Of a stretch of DNA of 64,000 nt, positions 46,540-58,525 are shown piece after piece. Location of the stretch: contig CM055093.1 of the NCBI GenBank assembly GCA_029204225.1, positions 24,223,912-24,287,911 of the forward strand, written 5' to 3'. Positions within the stretch are counted from its first letter, which is position 1. The number at the start of each line of letters is the position of its first letter. The position numbers and the translations under genes were made by a program. Under the pieces are notes generated by a model that was not told where the DNA came from, searched no databases, and worked only from the letters and a program-made list of their open reading frames with translations. The stretch is from Diphasiastrum complanatum. Taxonomy: Eukaryota; Streptophyta; Lycopodiopsida; Lycopodiales; Lycopodiaceae.

Positions 46540-47077
46540 AACAGAGGTTCATCGCACTGTAGATGGCGGCCAGGTTCAATTAGAACAATAGCGCGTGGAG
46601 ATAGTCCATCGCTTTCCAGATGGTGGCCATCAACGCATTGTGATCATGCTCAATATGTAAGTAAATTTGGAGAAGGCAATGCGGATCTCTAGCTAGACAG
46701 AATTTGTTGGCCAACGGCCTATCAACCTTGAAAAAATGTATCAATCTCATGTGAATCATTGCTACAACGATTCTTGGGACTATTCGCTATCAGAAGCAAT
46801 ATGAAATGCAAAGTGATAAGTCTCATACCTGTAGTAATGTTCATAGTTGCCCTTGGGCTAGCACCCACACGTAGATGCTTCCAAACGTGTTTTCTGAAAG
46901 CAAGAATGTAGTATCGATCTATAATCATATGAACCTATTTTCTTTCCAGCAAAGCAAGCAAACCGATTTTCCTTAGAAGTATATGATCATTCAACCACTC
47001 AGTAGATAGCTTTCATACCTTAGCTTGCAGTATCCTCCACCCAAAAACTCTTCCAAATAGCACAGGTCTCCTCTCAT
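46540..47077 (-). other. Possible start of a minus-strand gene (weak)
   Basis: On the minus strand a TATATAAG box (47182-47189) precedes a pyrimidine-rich leader and an ATG at 47077. This opens a 59-nt exon (MRGDLCYLEEFLGGGYCKL) ending at donor gtatgaaa. A second possible exon (46893-46829; KHVWKHLRVGAS) has ctttcag and gtatgag borders in matching phase. No third exon in phase was found and no family is recognised. It may be a relic or coincidence. Confidence 0.2.
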
Positions 47078-47454
47078 CCGAGCAGAGATGGCAGCAGTAG
47101 AGAAGCAAACCAAGAGAGCAAAAGCAAGAGAGAGAGGGAGAGAGCAAGAAGAGTAAAACTTAGGGTTGTAGTGGTCTTCCCTTATATAGAAATTTCAATA
47201 CCTCTTGGTGCACCAAGTGTTTAAAGATGCCCACCGTTAGATTGGATCCCTATCATGTGCACTGATCCTGGCCGTTCGATGAAAGCCAAGTTTCTCACCA
47301 AAAGACTAAAAGCTTAAAAAAACTTTTTTGAGGCCATGTTCCTAAGTTTGGTAGGGCAAGGCATTTTTGTTGGTTTAGTACCATAAGGAAAAAAAGTTTT
47401 TTTAAATAAGGTTTCGAAAAGCGAATAAAGTGTAATAACCATATAGTAGAGTCC

Positions 47455-47562
<108 letters not shown>

Positions 47563-47874
47563 AAACTCGCAAAAGGGAAGAGTAAAACAATGTTGTCCCT
47601 ATCACATTCTTATAGTTTTTTAAGGCTATCATGGGGCAACTAGCTGACTATAAGGCACAACATTAGATCTTAAACCTAAAAGGTGGAGCAATCCTAATCG
47701 TAGAAAAGAAGCTTGTTGAGCAAGCCTTTGCAAATTTAGAAAAGGTCCCTCTCAATGTATAAGGTATGGAAGAAAACAAGAAAGTAAACATAATGGTAGA
47801 GCAAAAAATCGACATAGATACAAACGAGCATTCCTGCTCTTAGGCTCAGAAGTATGACTAGGAGAGATATGCAT

Positions 47875-47878
<4 letters not shown>

Positions 47879-47962
<84 letters not shown>
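47879..47962. repeat. (GA)42 microsatellite
   Basis: A perfect 84-bp GA run 320 bp after the first, in the same strand orientation. Confidence 0.97.
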
Positions 47963-47965
<3 letters not shown>

Positions 47966-49025
47966 TTTTTTTTGGGCTAAACTTCAATAAAGTCGACTGG
48001 ATTTGAATTTGCATCTAAGGATAGGACTTGGTTTCCATGTGCATGTGCGCAAAATCTAAAAACTCACTTTAACTAGTTCCTTTACCAATATGCAAGAAAA
48101 TGTCTTTCTTGCCTACCACATACGAAAGCCAAGATAACTCTTAAGAGAAAAGGCACATCTCCAAAACTCCAAGCTAATAGAAATGCATGTGTTTGAGGAA
48201 GCTTGCACTTGCAAAATTGGGGCCCATCCATAAAGCAAAATGTGCATGTGGCGAATTAATGGTTATATAAAGTGATCACATACAAGTGGATGTGTGTGTA
48301 TCTACAAACATATGGTAGTTGTAAGGTGGTGAAGATGATGAGTGCAAATGGCTCATAAGATAATCCAAATATGATGGAAGGTATGTGTGGAGTGATAGAG
48401 AGGATATGGATAGGGAGGTTGGAGCCACCCATTGTGAGGGCTATTTGAAGGAGGAGAGCTTGTGTCATTTCACCATGGTGCAATGCACTAAGGGTGTTTT
48501 CACACACACGTCTATATGTCAAAAACTCAAAGTTCATTGGAGAGAAAATAGATAGGTCATTACTCCATTTCACGTAGGAGCGTAAGGGGCCCCATGTGGC
48601 AGATGACTTGACGAGCTTGGATAAGTGAACATGCCATGCACTACCCCCTAGTATCTCCACTAATTTTCAAGGGACATTCATATTTAGATTTTTTAGGTAG
48701 AAGAACATCATGTCGATTGTTATAGAATAGAGAAGAGAGAATGAAGGTCCATTGTGCGTGCACAGTTGTGTGTGAAATCTAGATGTCAAAAGATGAAAAG
48801 ATGGTGGCTATGAAGGGGGATAAGTGTGACGACGCCATTACCCCCGTATGTGAAATAGGGTTTAAACAATGAATAAGTATAGTCAACCCCAAACAATTGT
48901 TACCTCTATATATGTTAACCCTCTCTGTTTATTTATTTTTTGCCACTCCCAAAGCTTTTACGCAGCAAACGTGCTAATTGTTATTTGTTAACATTTTTTA
49001 CTCAAACTTAAAGAAGCTGACCTGG
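47963..49025. other. Intergenic DNA, no gene seen
   Basis: Contains a 134-codon minus-strand frame (48256-48660) without family resemblance or splice context. No repeats with clear ends. Confidence 0.4.
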
Positions 49026-49032
49026 ATAAATG

Positions 49033-49212
49033 TTTTTTTTTTTTGCATACATATTAAGCAACTAGTGGTCGTTATATACAACATATACAACTTGGCAATG
49101 CCATTTACGAAGCTAGTCTCGTTAGGTGTGACTACATAGTGGTCAGGATTCGAGCTTGCACCTTTCCGGTGGCAATCAGCAACTCTACCCGGTACACCCC
49201 ACTGCGATGGAC
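49033..49212 (-). mobile_element. tRNA-derived SINE, minus orientation
   Basis: Read on the minus strand, the head gtaccgggtagagttgctg serves as box A. Box B is gctcgaatcc (49155-49146). A body of about 100 bp and a terminal A12 tail follow (T12 on the plus strand, 49033-49044). Direct repeats ataaatg(t) flank it at 49026-49032 and 49213-49219, as expected for LINE-mediated target-primed insertion. The head resembles plant Au-type SINEs. It sits about 650 bp upstream of the T-protein start codon. Confidence 0.8.
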
Positions 49213-49450
49213 ATAAATGTTACTTTCACAAATATGGGGACTCTAATGTCTTAGGATTTAGCGATCTATTAAAAATTGCTTTGAAACCCGTCAACATGGC
49301 TCTCAATACACATCATTTTTCTCTTTTCTTTCTTTTAGAAGCTTTTGCCAGGCCAGCTATCGTCACCACCCCTCAGGTCCCAGCACAGAATCAATATTTT
49401 AACGATTGTGCAACACCTAGATCATCACATTTTCGACTGCAAATCGTTGG

Positions 49451-49620
49451 TTATCTCTTTGTATGTGTTAACCCTGTGGAGGACTCGGGTGCAGATTATC
49501 CCTTTGTACGTGTTAATCTTGTGGTAGTTATCTTTGTATGTGTTAACCCTGTGGAGGACTCGGGTGCAAATCATTAGTTATCCCTCTGTATGTGTTAACC
49601 GTGTGGAGGACTGGGGAGCA
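49451..49620 (+). repeat. Minisatellite upstream of the T-protein gene
   Basis: Four tandem units start at 49451, 49496, 49528 and 49578. They share tatct(ctttgta)tgtgttaaccctg followed, in three of four, by tggaggactcgggtgca. Units are 32-50 bp and diverged. They lie 250-410 bp before the start codon and so may be within the promoter. Confidence 0.8.
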
Positions 49621-49865
49621 ACGAGTGGTAGGTGAGCCATTTGTGGACCTTATCATTCAAGTTTGTGTTTCCTTTGGAATAAAGGGTAGTTGAGAATTTG
49701 AGAAGATAAGAGATCCATTTCTAAGGAGGGTATGCAGATAGCAAATGCAACTGCAACTGCAAATACAAATGCAGACACGACGTGAAGTTTATAGGCTTTG
49801 ATGTGTTTTGGATCGTAAGACTGTCTGTGAGAAATTGAAGGAGAGAAGCAGCAGGCAGCGTCAGG

Positions 49866-52501
49866 ATGAGGAGAGCGTGTTGGCGGCTGGCAGCAGCACT
49901 GGATCGCCAGTCGAATCGCAAGGAAGGAAGCTCCCTCGGCCTTCGCCGCTGCTACGCCGATGAAGCGGCGCTCAAGAAGACGGTTCTTCATGATTTCCAT
50001 GTTGCAAATGGTGCAAAGATGGTGCCCTTTGCGGGCTGGAGCATGCCTCTCATGTACAAAGATTCCATCATGGACTCCACCATCAACTGTCGCAGCAACG
50101 GCAGCCTGTTTGATGTGTCGCACATGTGTGGCCTCAGCTTGAAAGGCCGTGACGCCATCCCGTTTCTTGAAACGCTGGTGGTTGGAGATATTGCAGCTCT
50201 TCCTGCAGGAACTGGAACCCTATCTGTGTTCACTAATCAGAAGGGAGGCATTATAGATGATACTGTAATCACAAAAGTGAAGGATGATCATATTTATTTG
50301 GTTGTGAATGCTGGCTGCCGTGACAAGGATTTAGAGCATGTTGATTCTCAGCTAAGTGCCTATAAAGCATCTGGCAAGGATGTGACCTACCATATTCATG
50401 ATGAGAGGTCGTTGTTAGCTCTGCAAGGTCCCCTGGCAGGTCCTGTCCTTCAGAAATTGGTGCAGGAAGATCTTAGCCATGTCTATTTTGGCGATTTCAA
50501 AGTGTTGAAGGTGAATGGAGTGGAATGTTTTGTCACCAGGACTGGGTAGGTGTCAGTTTTACAAGCAGATCTGTCTAGTACTCTTGTTTTATTGGTGTTT
50601 CCACCAGATTCAGAATCAGGTGAATTGGACGAGTTACGGTGCAATCTGATTCAGAATCAGACCTGCCTATTCGAGTCTGAAAGAATCAGCAGGAAGTAAG
50701 AAAGTCTGATGGAATTTGCATTTGACGTAAGGAATTCGCAAATTTTGTTTGCATTTCATACCGTCCATCTGACTTTGTTCACTTCTAGATTTCCGATCAG
50801 AACCTGACCCTGCTGATTCGAAGTGGAACAAAAAAGAAACTACAGGAAAGAGTATAGTGAACGTGTTTTAGCATTACATATCTCATGTAAGAAATTCTGC
50901 ATTTTGTACTATGTCCGATTCGGTGCATTTCAGACAATGGAGCTCCCTCCTCCAATTCGTTACGATTCGGAATCAGATCCTGCTGATTCGAATTCGCAGG
51001 AAACGAAAAGTAAAAAGAAAATTCATTTCATGGAAAAAATAGCAAAGTGTTTTCGTGTTAATAATTTTGTTATATCCAATTTTGTTAATTTAAGACAATT
51101 GAGATCACAACCCACCCGCCCCTCCCAAAGAAAGAAAACAACCATTCCCACCTAAAAAGACAATGCGATGTCCTCAGCCACACGTTCCCATGTTCTTTAC
51201 TCACCATTAGACTCCCTCTTCTTAGCCTCCCACCCGCTTGAATGCATGGCTGAGGACATACCTTGGCCAATCCTCCTACGTAACCTTCAGATAGTGTACA
51301 TCCGTCCCGCCCCCGCCCCTCATAATATTCTAGATCTGAATCGATTTGAATCAGGAATAGTTGTTTGGTCGTGATCAAATCACGGTTCAGTAAAACTATA
51401 GCTGGCAGATAAGCAATCCGAGTCTTTGTTGCACATTGGTGGATTTTGCTGTATTTTGCTAACTAGAAATTCATGAAATGTCTATCTCCAATCTGCTCCT
51501 TTACTTGTCTCTTCCTGCGTTTGCAATGAAATCTTGCGCCAGTCTGCGGAGGAAAACCCTGGACAACTTTATTTTCTTTCTTTATCAAGTATTTCCCTAG
51601 GGACAACGTATATGCTTCGCGTGAGGCATAATCTGTCAAGTGTGCATAATCATGAAACCTAAGTTGTAGCAATTGCCATTTTCTATGTGCTCTACAATCT
51701 GATTATATATTATTTCTTCTGTGTTTCTAGATTCTTCAAGAAATATGCCAGCTAATGAAAAGCATCTATTTAGAATCAGAATGATAGTGTGTTCGCTTCA
51801 ATAATCAATCAATTGCAAACTTTGAATCCATATGTTTTTCAACATTTGTTTTAGCTTCAAGATATTTCTTCTGACCTTTGTATTTGGTTTACCTTTTGGC
51901 CACATTAAAACTGGGTTGTTTCCACTTTATATGATAGCTTGCTATGTCCAGGTATACTGGGGAGGATGGATTTGAGATTTCTGTACCGTCGGAGCATGGA
52001 CTGGAGCTAGCAAAGGCTATTTTGGAAAAGGGGGAGGACAAAGTTAGGCTTACCGGACTTGGAGCCAGGGACAGTCTTAGACTAGAAGCAGGGCTTTGTT
52101 TGTATGGAAATGATTTGGAGCAGCACATTACCCCCATTGAGGCAGGTCTAACATGGACTATTGGAAAGCGAAGACGATCAGAGGGAGGATTTCTTGGTGC
52201 TGACATTATCTTAACACAACTCAAAGAAGGCCCTCCAAGGCGTAGAGTTGGTTTGATTTCTGGTGGTGCTCCAGCTCGTAGCCACAGCGACATTTTGGAT
52301 GAATCAGGGAGCCAGCAGTTGGGTGAGGTTACTAGTGGGGCTTTTAGTCCTTGCCTCAAAAAGAACATAGCCATGGGCTATGTGGCCTCTGGAAAACACA
52401 AGGAGGGAACCACTGTGAAGGTGTCAGTCCGAGGTAAGCTTAATGAAGCTGTGGTCACGAAAATGCCATTTGTCCCCACTAGATACTACAAGAAGGCCTG
52501 A
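49866..52501 (+). CDS. GDCST: Aminomethyltransferase, glycine cleavage system T-protein, mitochondrial (409 aa)
   Basis: In the mitochondrial matrix the T-protein transfers the methylene carbon from the aminomethyl group on lipoyl H-protein to tetrahydrofolate, releasing ammonia. It is an essential step of photorespiration. Two exons: 49866-50545 and 51952-52501, joined at phase 2 across [12 protein letters not shown]. The full length of 409 residues fits plant precursors. Residues 1-30 form an Arg-rich, acid-free presequence. The fold begins at [13 protein letters not shown], with PFAGWSMP at 54-61, FDVSHM at 82-87, GGIIDD with the conserved folate-site Asp near 127-132, [33 protein letters not shown] and PIEAGLTW. 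The C-terminal barrel ends [11 protein letters not shown]. The start is the first ATG and gives a typical transit peptide. Gene looks functional. Confidence 0.96.
50546..51951 (+). other. Single intron of the T-protein gene (1.4 kb)
   Basis: Donor gtaggt, acceptor tatgtccag. The first 450 bp contain diverged repeats of a gattcggaatcagatcctgc-like motif (50601, 50641, 50805, 50965). A 12-bp inverted repeat tgtcctcagcca (51169-51180) / tggctgaggaca (51247-51258) lies in the middle. No coding sequence. Confidence 0.7.
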
Positions 52502-53471
52502 GAAGGATTTTTAAGTGGTACAGTTGTTTGTATTACAATTCTTGAACAAGAAAATTTTCAGTGTTCACATCAAAATGGCATCTGAACCTCATCTATATTA
52601 TGGATGTCATATTAGTAGAGGAGCAACGCTCAAAGCTTTAAGCTCTTCCAATCTTCTGGCTTACTTCCTTTGGATTAATTTTAAGACAAATGCATCAGCA
52701 ATGAGCTCTTTGCTTGTATTTGGAGATTAGGTGGTTACATTTTCAAGTAATAATTGATATGACCAAATTCGTACTATTGACTGCATGGATTCTCTAAGAC
52801 GAGTACTTCGGAAAATGTGATGTGTGCTGAAGAATTTGTTCTGGTATCAATTGCCCTCGTCCAAGAGTTGGTTTTGCTTCTTAGCAAAACAATATGGATA
52901 AGTGGTAGGTAGTACCTGTATGGATGTAAATAAGACCACATACTCATTACTTGTGATCACAGTTGCCCGGAAATGCGTTTCTGGGCATATATATTATAAA
53001 CGTTAAAAAAAAAACATTACTTAAAAAAAAATCACAAACACTCAGAAGATGTGGGTGACTCACAAACAGAATACAAATCACTCAGAAGATGTGGGTGACT
53101 CACAAACTCATTAATATATATTTCCTGACAAATATGGTAACCTACTTAGCCAACCTATATAGACAATGTTCGCACAACCACTTACAAACCCATGATTATC
53201 ATCTCTTAGAGTATGATAATAGTAAAAGGCAAATGATTTTTAGTACACTGAGATGAGTGCAAATTTTTATGCATGGGTCCAAGTAAAATGCAAAATTCTT
53301 GTAGTAATCAATACCCAGTATTTCTAAGACTAGTGGATGGAGCACATCCACAGCACATCCACATGTCAGAGGTGGCAGCTAATATTCACCATAAAGTCAT
53401 TTAACACAATTGTGAGCACAATTTCAAAACTATCCCCAACGGCTATAGACATTACGAACTAGGTAGCGGGT
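52502..53471. other. 3' flank of the T-protein gene with a short direct repeat
   Basis: Probable 3' UTR, then intergenic DNA. A 29-bp segment, cactcagaagatgtgggt and following bases, is repeated with period 40 at 53039-53067 and 53079-53107. Nothing else recognised. Confidence 0.6.
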
Positions 53472-53577
53472 GTGAGCAGGCCTGTTACCGTGTGTAGCAG
53501 GTAGCCTCCACGCACCGAGCCGCCCTACGGCGACGTGGGTTGAAGGCTGCCTTTTACATGGTAGCAGGCCTGCTCAC
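53472..53577. repeat. Foldback hairpin (22-bp arms, ~106 bp)
   Basis: gtgagcaggcctgttaccgt and two more bases (53472-53493) pair with 53556-53577 (caggcctgctcac at its end), with two mismatches. Inner sequences agcctccacg and cgtgggttgaaggct extend the stem towards a GC-rich loop. No target duplication identified. Confidence 0.65.
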
Positions 53578-55704
53578 GGCCTGCTACCAGGCGTAATTAA
53601 CGATTTGGTCATTTTGGCCCTTCATCTACCCTTCATCTGTGAGCTATGGCTTTGAACATTTGTGTTCAAAGCCTATGCAAATGCGACACGTGTCCGCTAT
53701 TAACCCAAACGTCAATTACGAAAAATGAACAATTGCTGAAACAAAACTAAACAGATTAACACTGCAGCCAGAGGGGAAAAAATCTGGAGCTAGATAGTTA
53801 GACAGGACAAATTGTTAGAAAATCTAGCAGATGGTTTCGAGCTGGCAGAAGAAAAGAACGCTACAGGAGTTGATACGTCATGAATCTAATGAATGATGGA
53901 GAATACGTGATGCTGGCTGATCGATGTTGCAATTGGGTAGGGAAGATTACAATGATGAGCTAACAGAAAATAACTATTCTGCTCTCAGCACAGCAATTCA
54001 AAAGGGAATGATTGCAGGCCTTGCAGAAGTAAATCAGGCGTAAATTGAAGTGAAGCTCCAATAGCTGGCACTAGTAGTTTTACTAATCAAAATGCCCAAA
54101 GAAAACATTCTCGCATAAAATGCAAGCAAAGTATTGGAGCTCTTAAGTACATCAAATAGATAGATAAGATAGACTATTGAAAACTGACATGTAGAATGCT
54201 GAGTTGGATGCAAATTTTGTAGTGCACTTTTTCCTAGACAATATGCAAGTTAAAAAGGAGGCCAAAAAACGATAGTGACACCCATAATGGGCAACTGTGG
54301 ATCATTGGGTATAATTCCAGAAACATTATGTACCATATATCAATAGAACAACAATAAAACAGGACCAGAAAGGCGTATACATAGAGCAGGAGAAATACTT
54401 AAAAAGTTGTCTACTTCTGTTTGCTAACTATATTTATCCAATTTCACTATGTAGTACACCATGAACTACGTACTTGCTGGGTGCAGGCCTGCTCTCAACC
54501 AATACAGTGCATAGTCGATCAATGGCTGAACAACAAATCATCCGATTTTAAGAGGAGCTGTGTTAAGGTGTATAAGGGCTCTGCTGTCAATGAATGATAG
54601 TGTGTTACATCAGCAAATGTGCTGCCAATGTTGACTACGAAGAACCCTTTTGAGCAGTTTATAGTTTAACAGCATTATATGCACCCACTCTATTGCTATT
54701 CGAACTTGCCAGTACATGGCACTTTGTTTTGCTTTAAGTTTGATCGTGGTATGGAGTTGTAGATATGTTTGAATAACTGAAATTTCTATCTTGGAATAGG
54801 CTGTTCTCCTCTTTTCATTTTATGTTTGGCATTCTTAATCCGAATTGCGATTTATCTCGTTAACTTGCATATAAATTCTGTAAGTTTTTACAAATAGCAT
54901 ACATTGTTTCAAGGAACAAATTGTCATTCCAGATCAAAGACTTGCTACATATCTTGAACGTTCAAACCTAGAACTCGCATTATGTTTTGTAAGGGTTGAA
55001 CCTTAGTTAGCCTCGTCAAAATCTTTAGACAAATATTTTTCATTCAGAAGGAAAAAATTCACTCCTTTGTCAAAGAATTTACATAGTTCATAACTCAAAA
55101 GACTGTTTTTGAAGAAACAGGGACTCAGAACCATTACCAATATTACAAGACGTTTTCACTTATAATGTTTTGCTTAATTTTCACTTTATCATATCTTAAG
55201 GTCCTAACAATAATCCAATCCTTGCTAGAGGCCATTGAATCTCAGGGCTTTGAGGAACCACAATATGCCAACCAGTATCACTGTTTTCGAGAATAGCCAG
55301 TCTCTGAAGTTGGGTTAGTGCAATTTGAACAAGCATTTAGATATTTGTCCAATTTTCAATCTATGAAGTTTAATCGTGATTGACAAGCTACATCCAGCTT
55401 TTTCTGTTCAATTAAGCAACTACCAGAATTGCAACCATCTTCTGGCCTTCTTGCTAGTATCCATACAGCTCGCTTTAAAAGATTACCATGCATCACTCTT
55501 GAGACTATAGCTAGAGCACAAAAGATACAGTTCACAAATTTGGTAACGTGATGCAAATTTGTATCATGAGCATAGTTGCACTGTGTGATGTAGGTTGTGA
55601 ATGTTTCGGGTACAGGGTACAGGGTGGTCTAGTTTAGATGCATCAATTCCTACTGGAATCCGTGAAGGATAAAAAATTAGAATGCCTTGTCGTGGTACAG
55701 CAGG

Positions 55705-55706
<2 letters not shown>
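53578..55706. other. Intergenic DNA, no gene seen
   Basis: AT-rich, with only short frames. No RNA gene or transposon ends recognised. Confidence 0.4.

Positions 55707-55758
<52 letters not shown>
55707..55758. repeat. (TC)26 microsatellite
   Basis: A perfect 52-bp TC run. A 76-codon minus-strand frame across it is an artefact of the repeat. Confidence 0.97.
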
Positions 55759-55762
<4 letters not shown>

Positions 55763-55849
55763 CAACAAACCAAACTGCAACCATGATGAACCATATTGAA
55801 CCATACTAAATCATGGCTGAAACCATACTGAAGAAATAAGACACATGCT

Positions 55850-55860
55850 CCCCCCCCCCC

Positions 55861-55913
<53 letters not shown>
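55850..55913. repeat. C13 followed by (TC)25 microsatellite
   Basis: A run of 13 C (55850-55862), a T, then a TC run to 55913. All pyrimidine on the plus strand for 64 bp. Confidence 0.95.
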
Positions 55914-55916
<3 letters not shown>

Positions 55917-56650
55917 CGTGAGAGATGTTTGAGCTACAGTCATTTATTTCCTATCCTGCGTGAGAGATGAGCTCTTTTACAGAGCAATTTACGTTTTAGT
56001 TTAGTTTTCTATTGACGACATTGTCTCGTCCGAGTTCCATTTACTCTGTTGTACTCCTTTTCGTCTTATACGCCTTTTGGCATGGAAAAGACGTTAATAA
56101 AGCTTTCTTTCTTCTTTCTTTTTCACACACACACACAGCCCACCACACATGCTGAAGGCTACCACACTGCCACGTGGAGGCAAAAGGGTTCCTTGAGTCC
56201 CATAAGCAAGATGAGCTTGAAGAATGGAGTATGTGCAAAGAGATGTTGCCATTGAGGGTTCCTTAAATGTTTATCTCAATATTGAGCTCACTAGGGTCCA
56301 TGCTACAAAATGACAAAGTTTTCAATATGGTGTCAAACATTAAGGAGTACTAAGTTGGCCATTTTGGTGCCCGCAAACATAGATTGTTGGAGAAATAGGT
56401 CACCATCTTGTGGAGGCTAAAAGGCATCTTCAAGTCACGTGATTGGGGCGGTTTCACACTACATTTCAAATTTAAAATAAAATTCTCCCATTGGTCTTGG
56501 GAAGAAAGATGGGTCTCCCCCCCTTTTAGACTTAGGTCCATTTTACATTAATTGCTTTGTAAGTCCACATTTTAAAATATGGTCTAGGAGAAAAAAAATA
56601 GGACTCCCACTCTTTCACATTAACATTCACTTGCCAGTATCTGGCAGATG
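55914..56650. other. Intergenic DNA, no gene seen
   Basis: Contains a short CA run at 56125-56136 and no supportable gene. The right side may already belong to the minus-strand LTR that ends at 57096. Confidence 0.35.
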
Positions 56651-57096
56651 ATATGGCAGGGACCCACTGCCACATAGGGGCAAGTCAAATCCATTTTTTG
56701 GGCCAGCCAATGTCCCCTCGCATGTTGGCACGTTGGCTTGCATTTTGAAGTTTTGTTAACCCTTCACTGCCAATATTCCTTTCAATGAAATTCTTTCAAT
56801 TTTGACTTTTTCAGTTGAAAGGTAATTGCTTGAAGAAAAACTTAGAGCACCCTTCAACCTTTTAACATGAAAAGTTTCATACTTGCATTTCAAAACCCAA
56901 CACCTTAAATAAAATGGACCAATCAATCCTTACATTTTGTGACAAGTGTCATCATCTCACTAGAACTCGAGTTGGAGGCCTTTTGACTTTTCAAAACTAA
57001 CATGAAAATATGTAGAAGGTGGCGGTGGACATAAATCCAACCTCATGATGAGAACTAGCAAGTAAAATAACTAGTCTAATTTTACCAACTTTCACA
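56651..57096 (-). repeat. 3' LTR of a minus-strand copia relic (far end uncertain)
   Basis: On the minus strand TGTGAAAGTTGG begins right after a purine-rich tract (ttttaaggag) that follows the RNase H stop codon. The start pattern TGTGAAA matches E2 and E3 LTRs, pointing to the same superfamily lineage. The far end is not defined. Confidence 0.45.
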
Positions 57097-57117
57097 CTCC
57101 TTAAAATAGAACTAGTT

Positions 57118-57292
57118 ATGCAACATTTTGCAAGAGAATTTTTCTAACAACTCCCAAGGCTAATCTATGCTTAATAAATGAACCCTTAAGCAAAGGCTCA
57201 GTGAGAAGATCAACCACACATGATGAAGTATCCACATGCTCCAAGATTATCTCCTTTGCTTGAAGTTTCTCCCTCACAAAGTGATGTGCCAC
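57118..57292 (-). pseudogene. Copia RNase H C-terminal relic
   Basis: The minus-strand frame reads HFVREKLQAKEIILEHVDT, then VVDLLTEPL, KGSFIKHRLALGVV and a stop. It is collinear with the E3 tail HFVREQVIAKEMELQHVSS and its continuation. The usual TK(P/A)L motif reads TEPL. Nothing upstream of HFVRE is preserved. Confidence 0.8.
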
Positions 57293-57299
57293 TTGATTG

Positions 57300-58032
57300 A
57301 ACGACTTGATTGATCTTACCTAATTCTAACTTTGAAGTCATTAGAATCTATAGCATCGATTATGTAGGCAAACACAAAGAAAGTCTTGCGACTTATAATG
57401 TGGAAGCGAAAATAAGTAGACAATTCAGATAAACCATTAACAGAAGCCAGACATAACACTTAAGAAATCATCACATACATACTAATGACAAGTTGAATGC
57501 AATAAAATGATAATTAAATTTAGAAAGAGTATGGGAATACACGCTAGTAGGTGCTAGAGCACAAAAAAATTGCGGGTGAAACCGTGTGCTTAGAAACTAT
57601 ATTAGTTTTGTAATAGCTATGAGCTTATTCTGATTCTTTGTTTGAAAACAAGAATCGATGCGTGAAAGCATCTACAGTGTCTGTTTTACAAGATTATCAT
57701 CATCAGCTGTAATGTACATTGTGCAGATATATATAGAATATAGAGACATTGCGTCATCTAAGTTAGATCTCTGTGCATTGTCAAGTGGTTAGCAAGCATG
57801 GATGTCATTTTCCTGGTAGGCGCGACAGGCATGGTTTGTCGTTATCCAGACAAAGGGGTGACGTAGCTGCAGTCAGTGTCAAGGCGATTGCACAGTAGCA
57901 GGAATGGCTAGTATAGGTGACGTGGGTATTAGTGTCCAAAAATATTCGATATGTCCATGTGCATCCTCATCAGTGGTTTCATGGAATTGTGAAACCGATC
58001 TTGTGATATTTGGCACTCTCTTGGTGTCATTA
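57300..58032. other. Intergenic DNA, no gene seen
   Basis: Left flank of the LARD-like element. AT-rich, no frames of note. Confidence 0.4.
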
Positions 58033-58037
58033 GGAAT

Positions 58038-58513
58038 AGTTAGAAATCAGAGTTAATCTGATATACATTTTATGTAAGCTCTAAATGTGATGATGTAATT
58101 GGTGTACAGTTTATTTGGTTTACTGTATATGGTTGTGTTCGGGACGTGACCCGTTAGGATATATTGATCGGGCACTGATCCCATAGATGGCTACTTGGGT
58201 TAGCCGGGTAGCCACACGTAGGAAGAAATTAGCCTGTACAGTGATTTTGAGTTCATTATGCTATACTCAGGGGCATGTCCTGGGTTTGTCAGTATATGTG
58301 GCCATATTGGGCCTAACTCTAGTTTGGCAAGTGGTAGGCCAGTTTAGTGACACCTGTTGAGTCCATGCAGTTTGGGGCTTTGCTATATGTACAGTGTTTC
58401 TTCATAATAGACTTAACTTTTGTTGTGCCATCTTTGAGAGCTTGTGAGGAGTGGCTATGGTGATTGTGTGATGTGATCTGCATACTGCACTAGATCCTAA
58501 CAGAATTTCAACT
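58038..58513 (+). repeat. E6 5' LTR (476 bp)
   Basis: Starts AGTTAGAAATC after GGAAT and ends TTTCAACT, next to the PBS. It contains the PBS-proximal sequence gatcctaacagaatttc. Confidence 0.85.
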
Positions 58514-58525
58514 TGGTATCAGAGC
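58514..58525 (+). other. E6 primer binding site
   Basis: TGGTATCAGAGC directly after the LTR; complementary to the initiator tRNA-Met 3' end. Confidence 0.88.

Noticed and set aside
48256-48660. 134-codon minus-strand frame
   Set aside because: No start context, splice sites or family resemblance; isolated in intergenic DNA.
51889-52374. 161-codon minus-strand frame over T-protein exon 2
   Set aside because: Antisense shadow of a clearly conserved exon.
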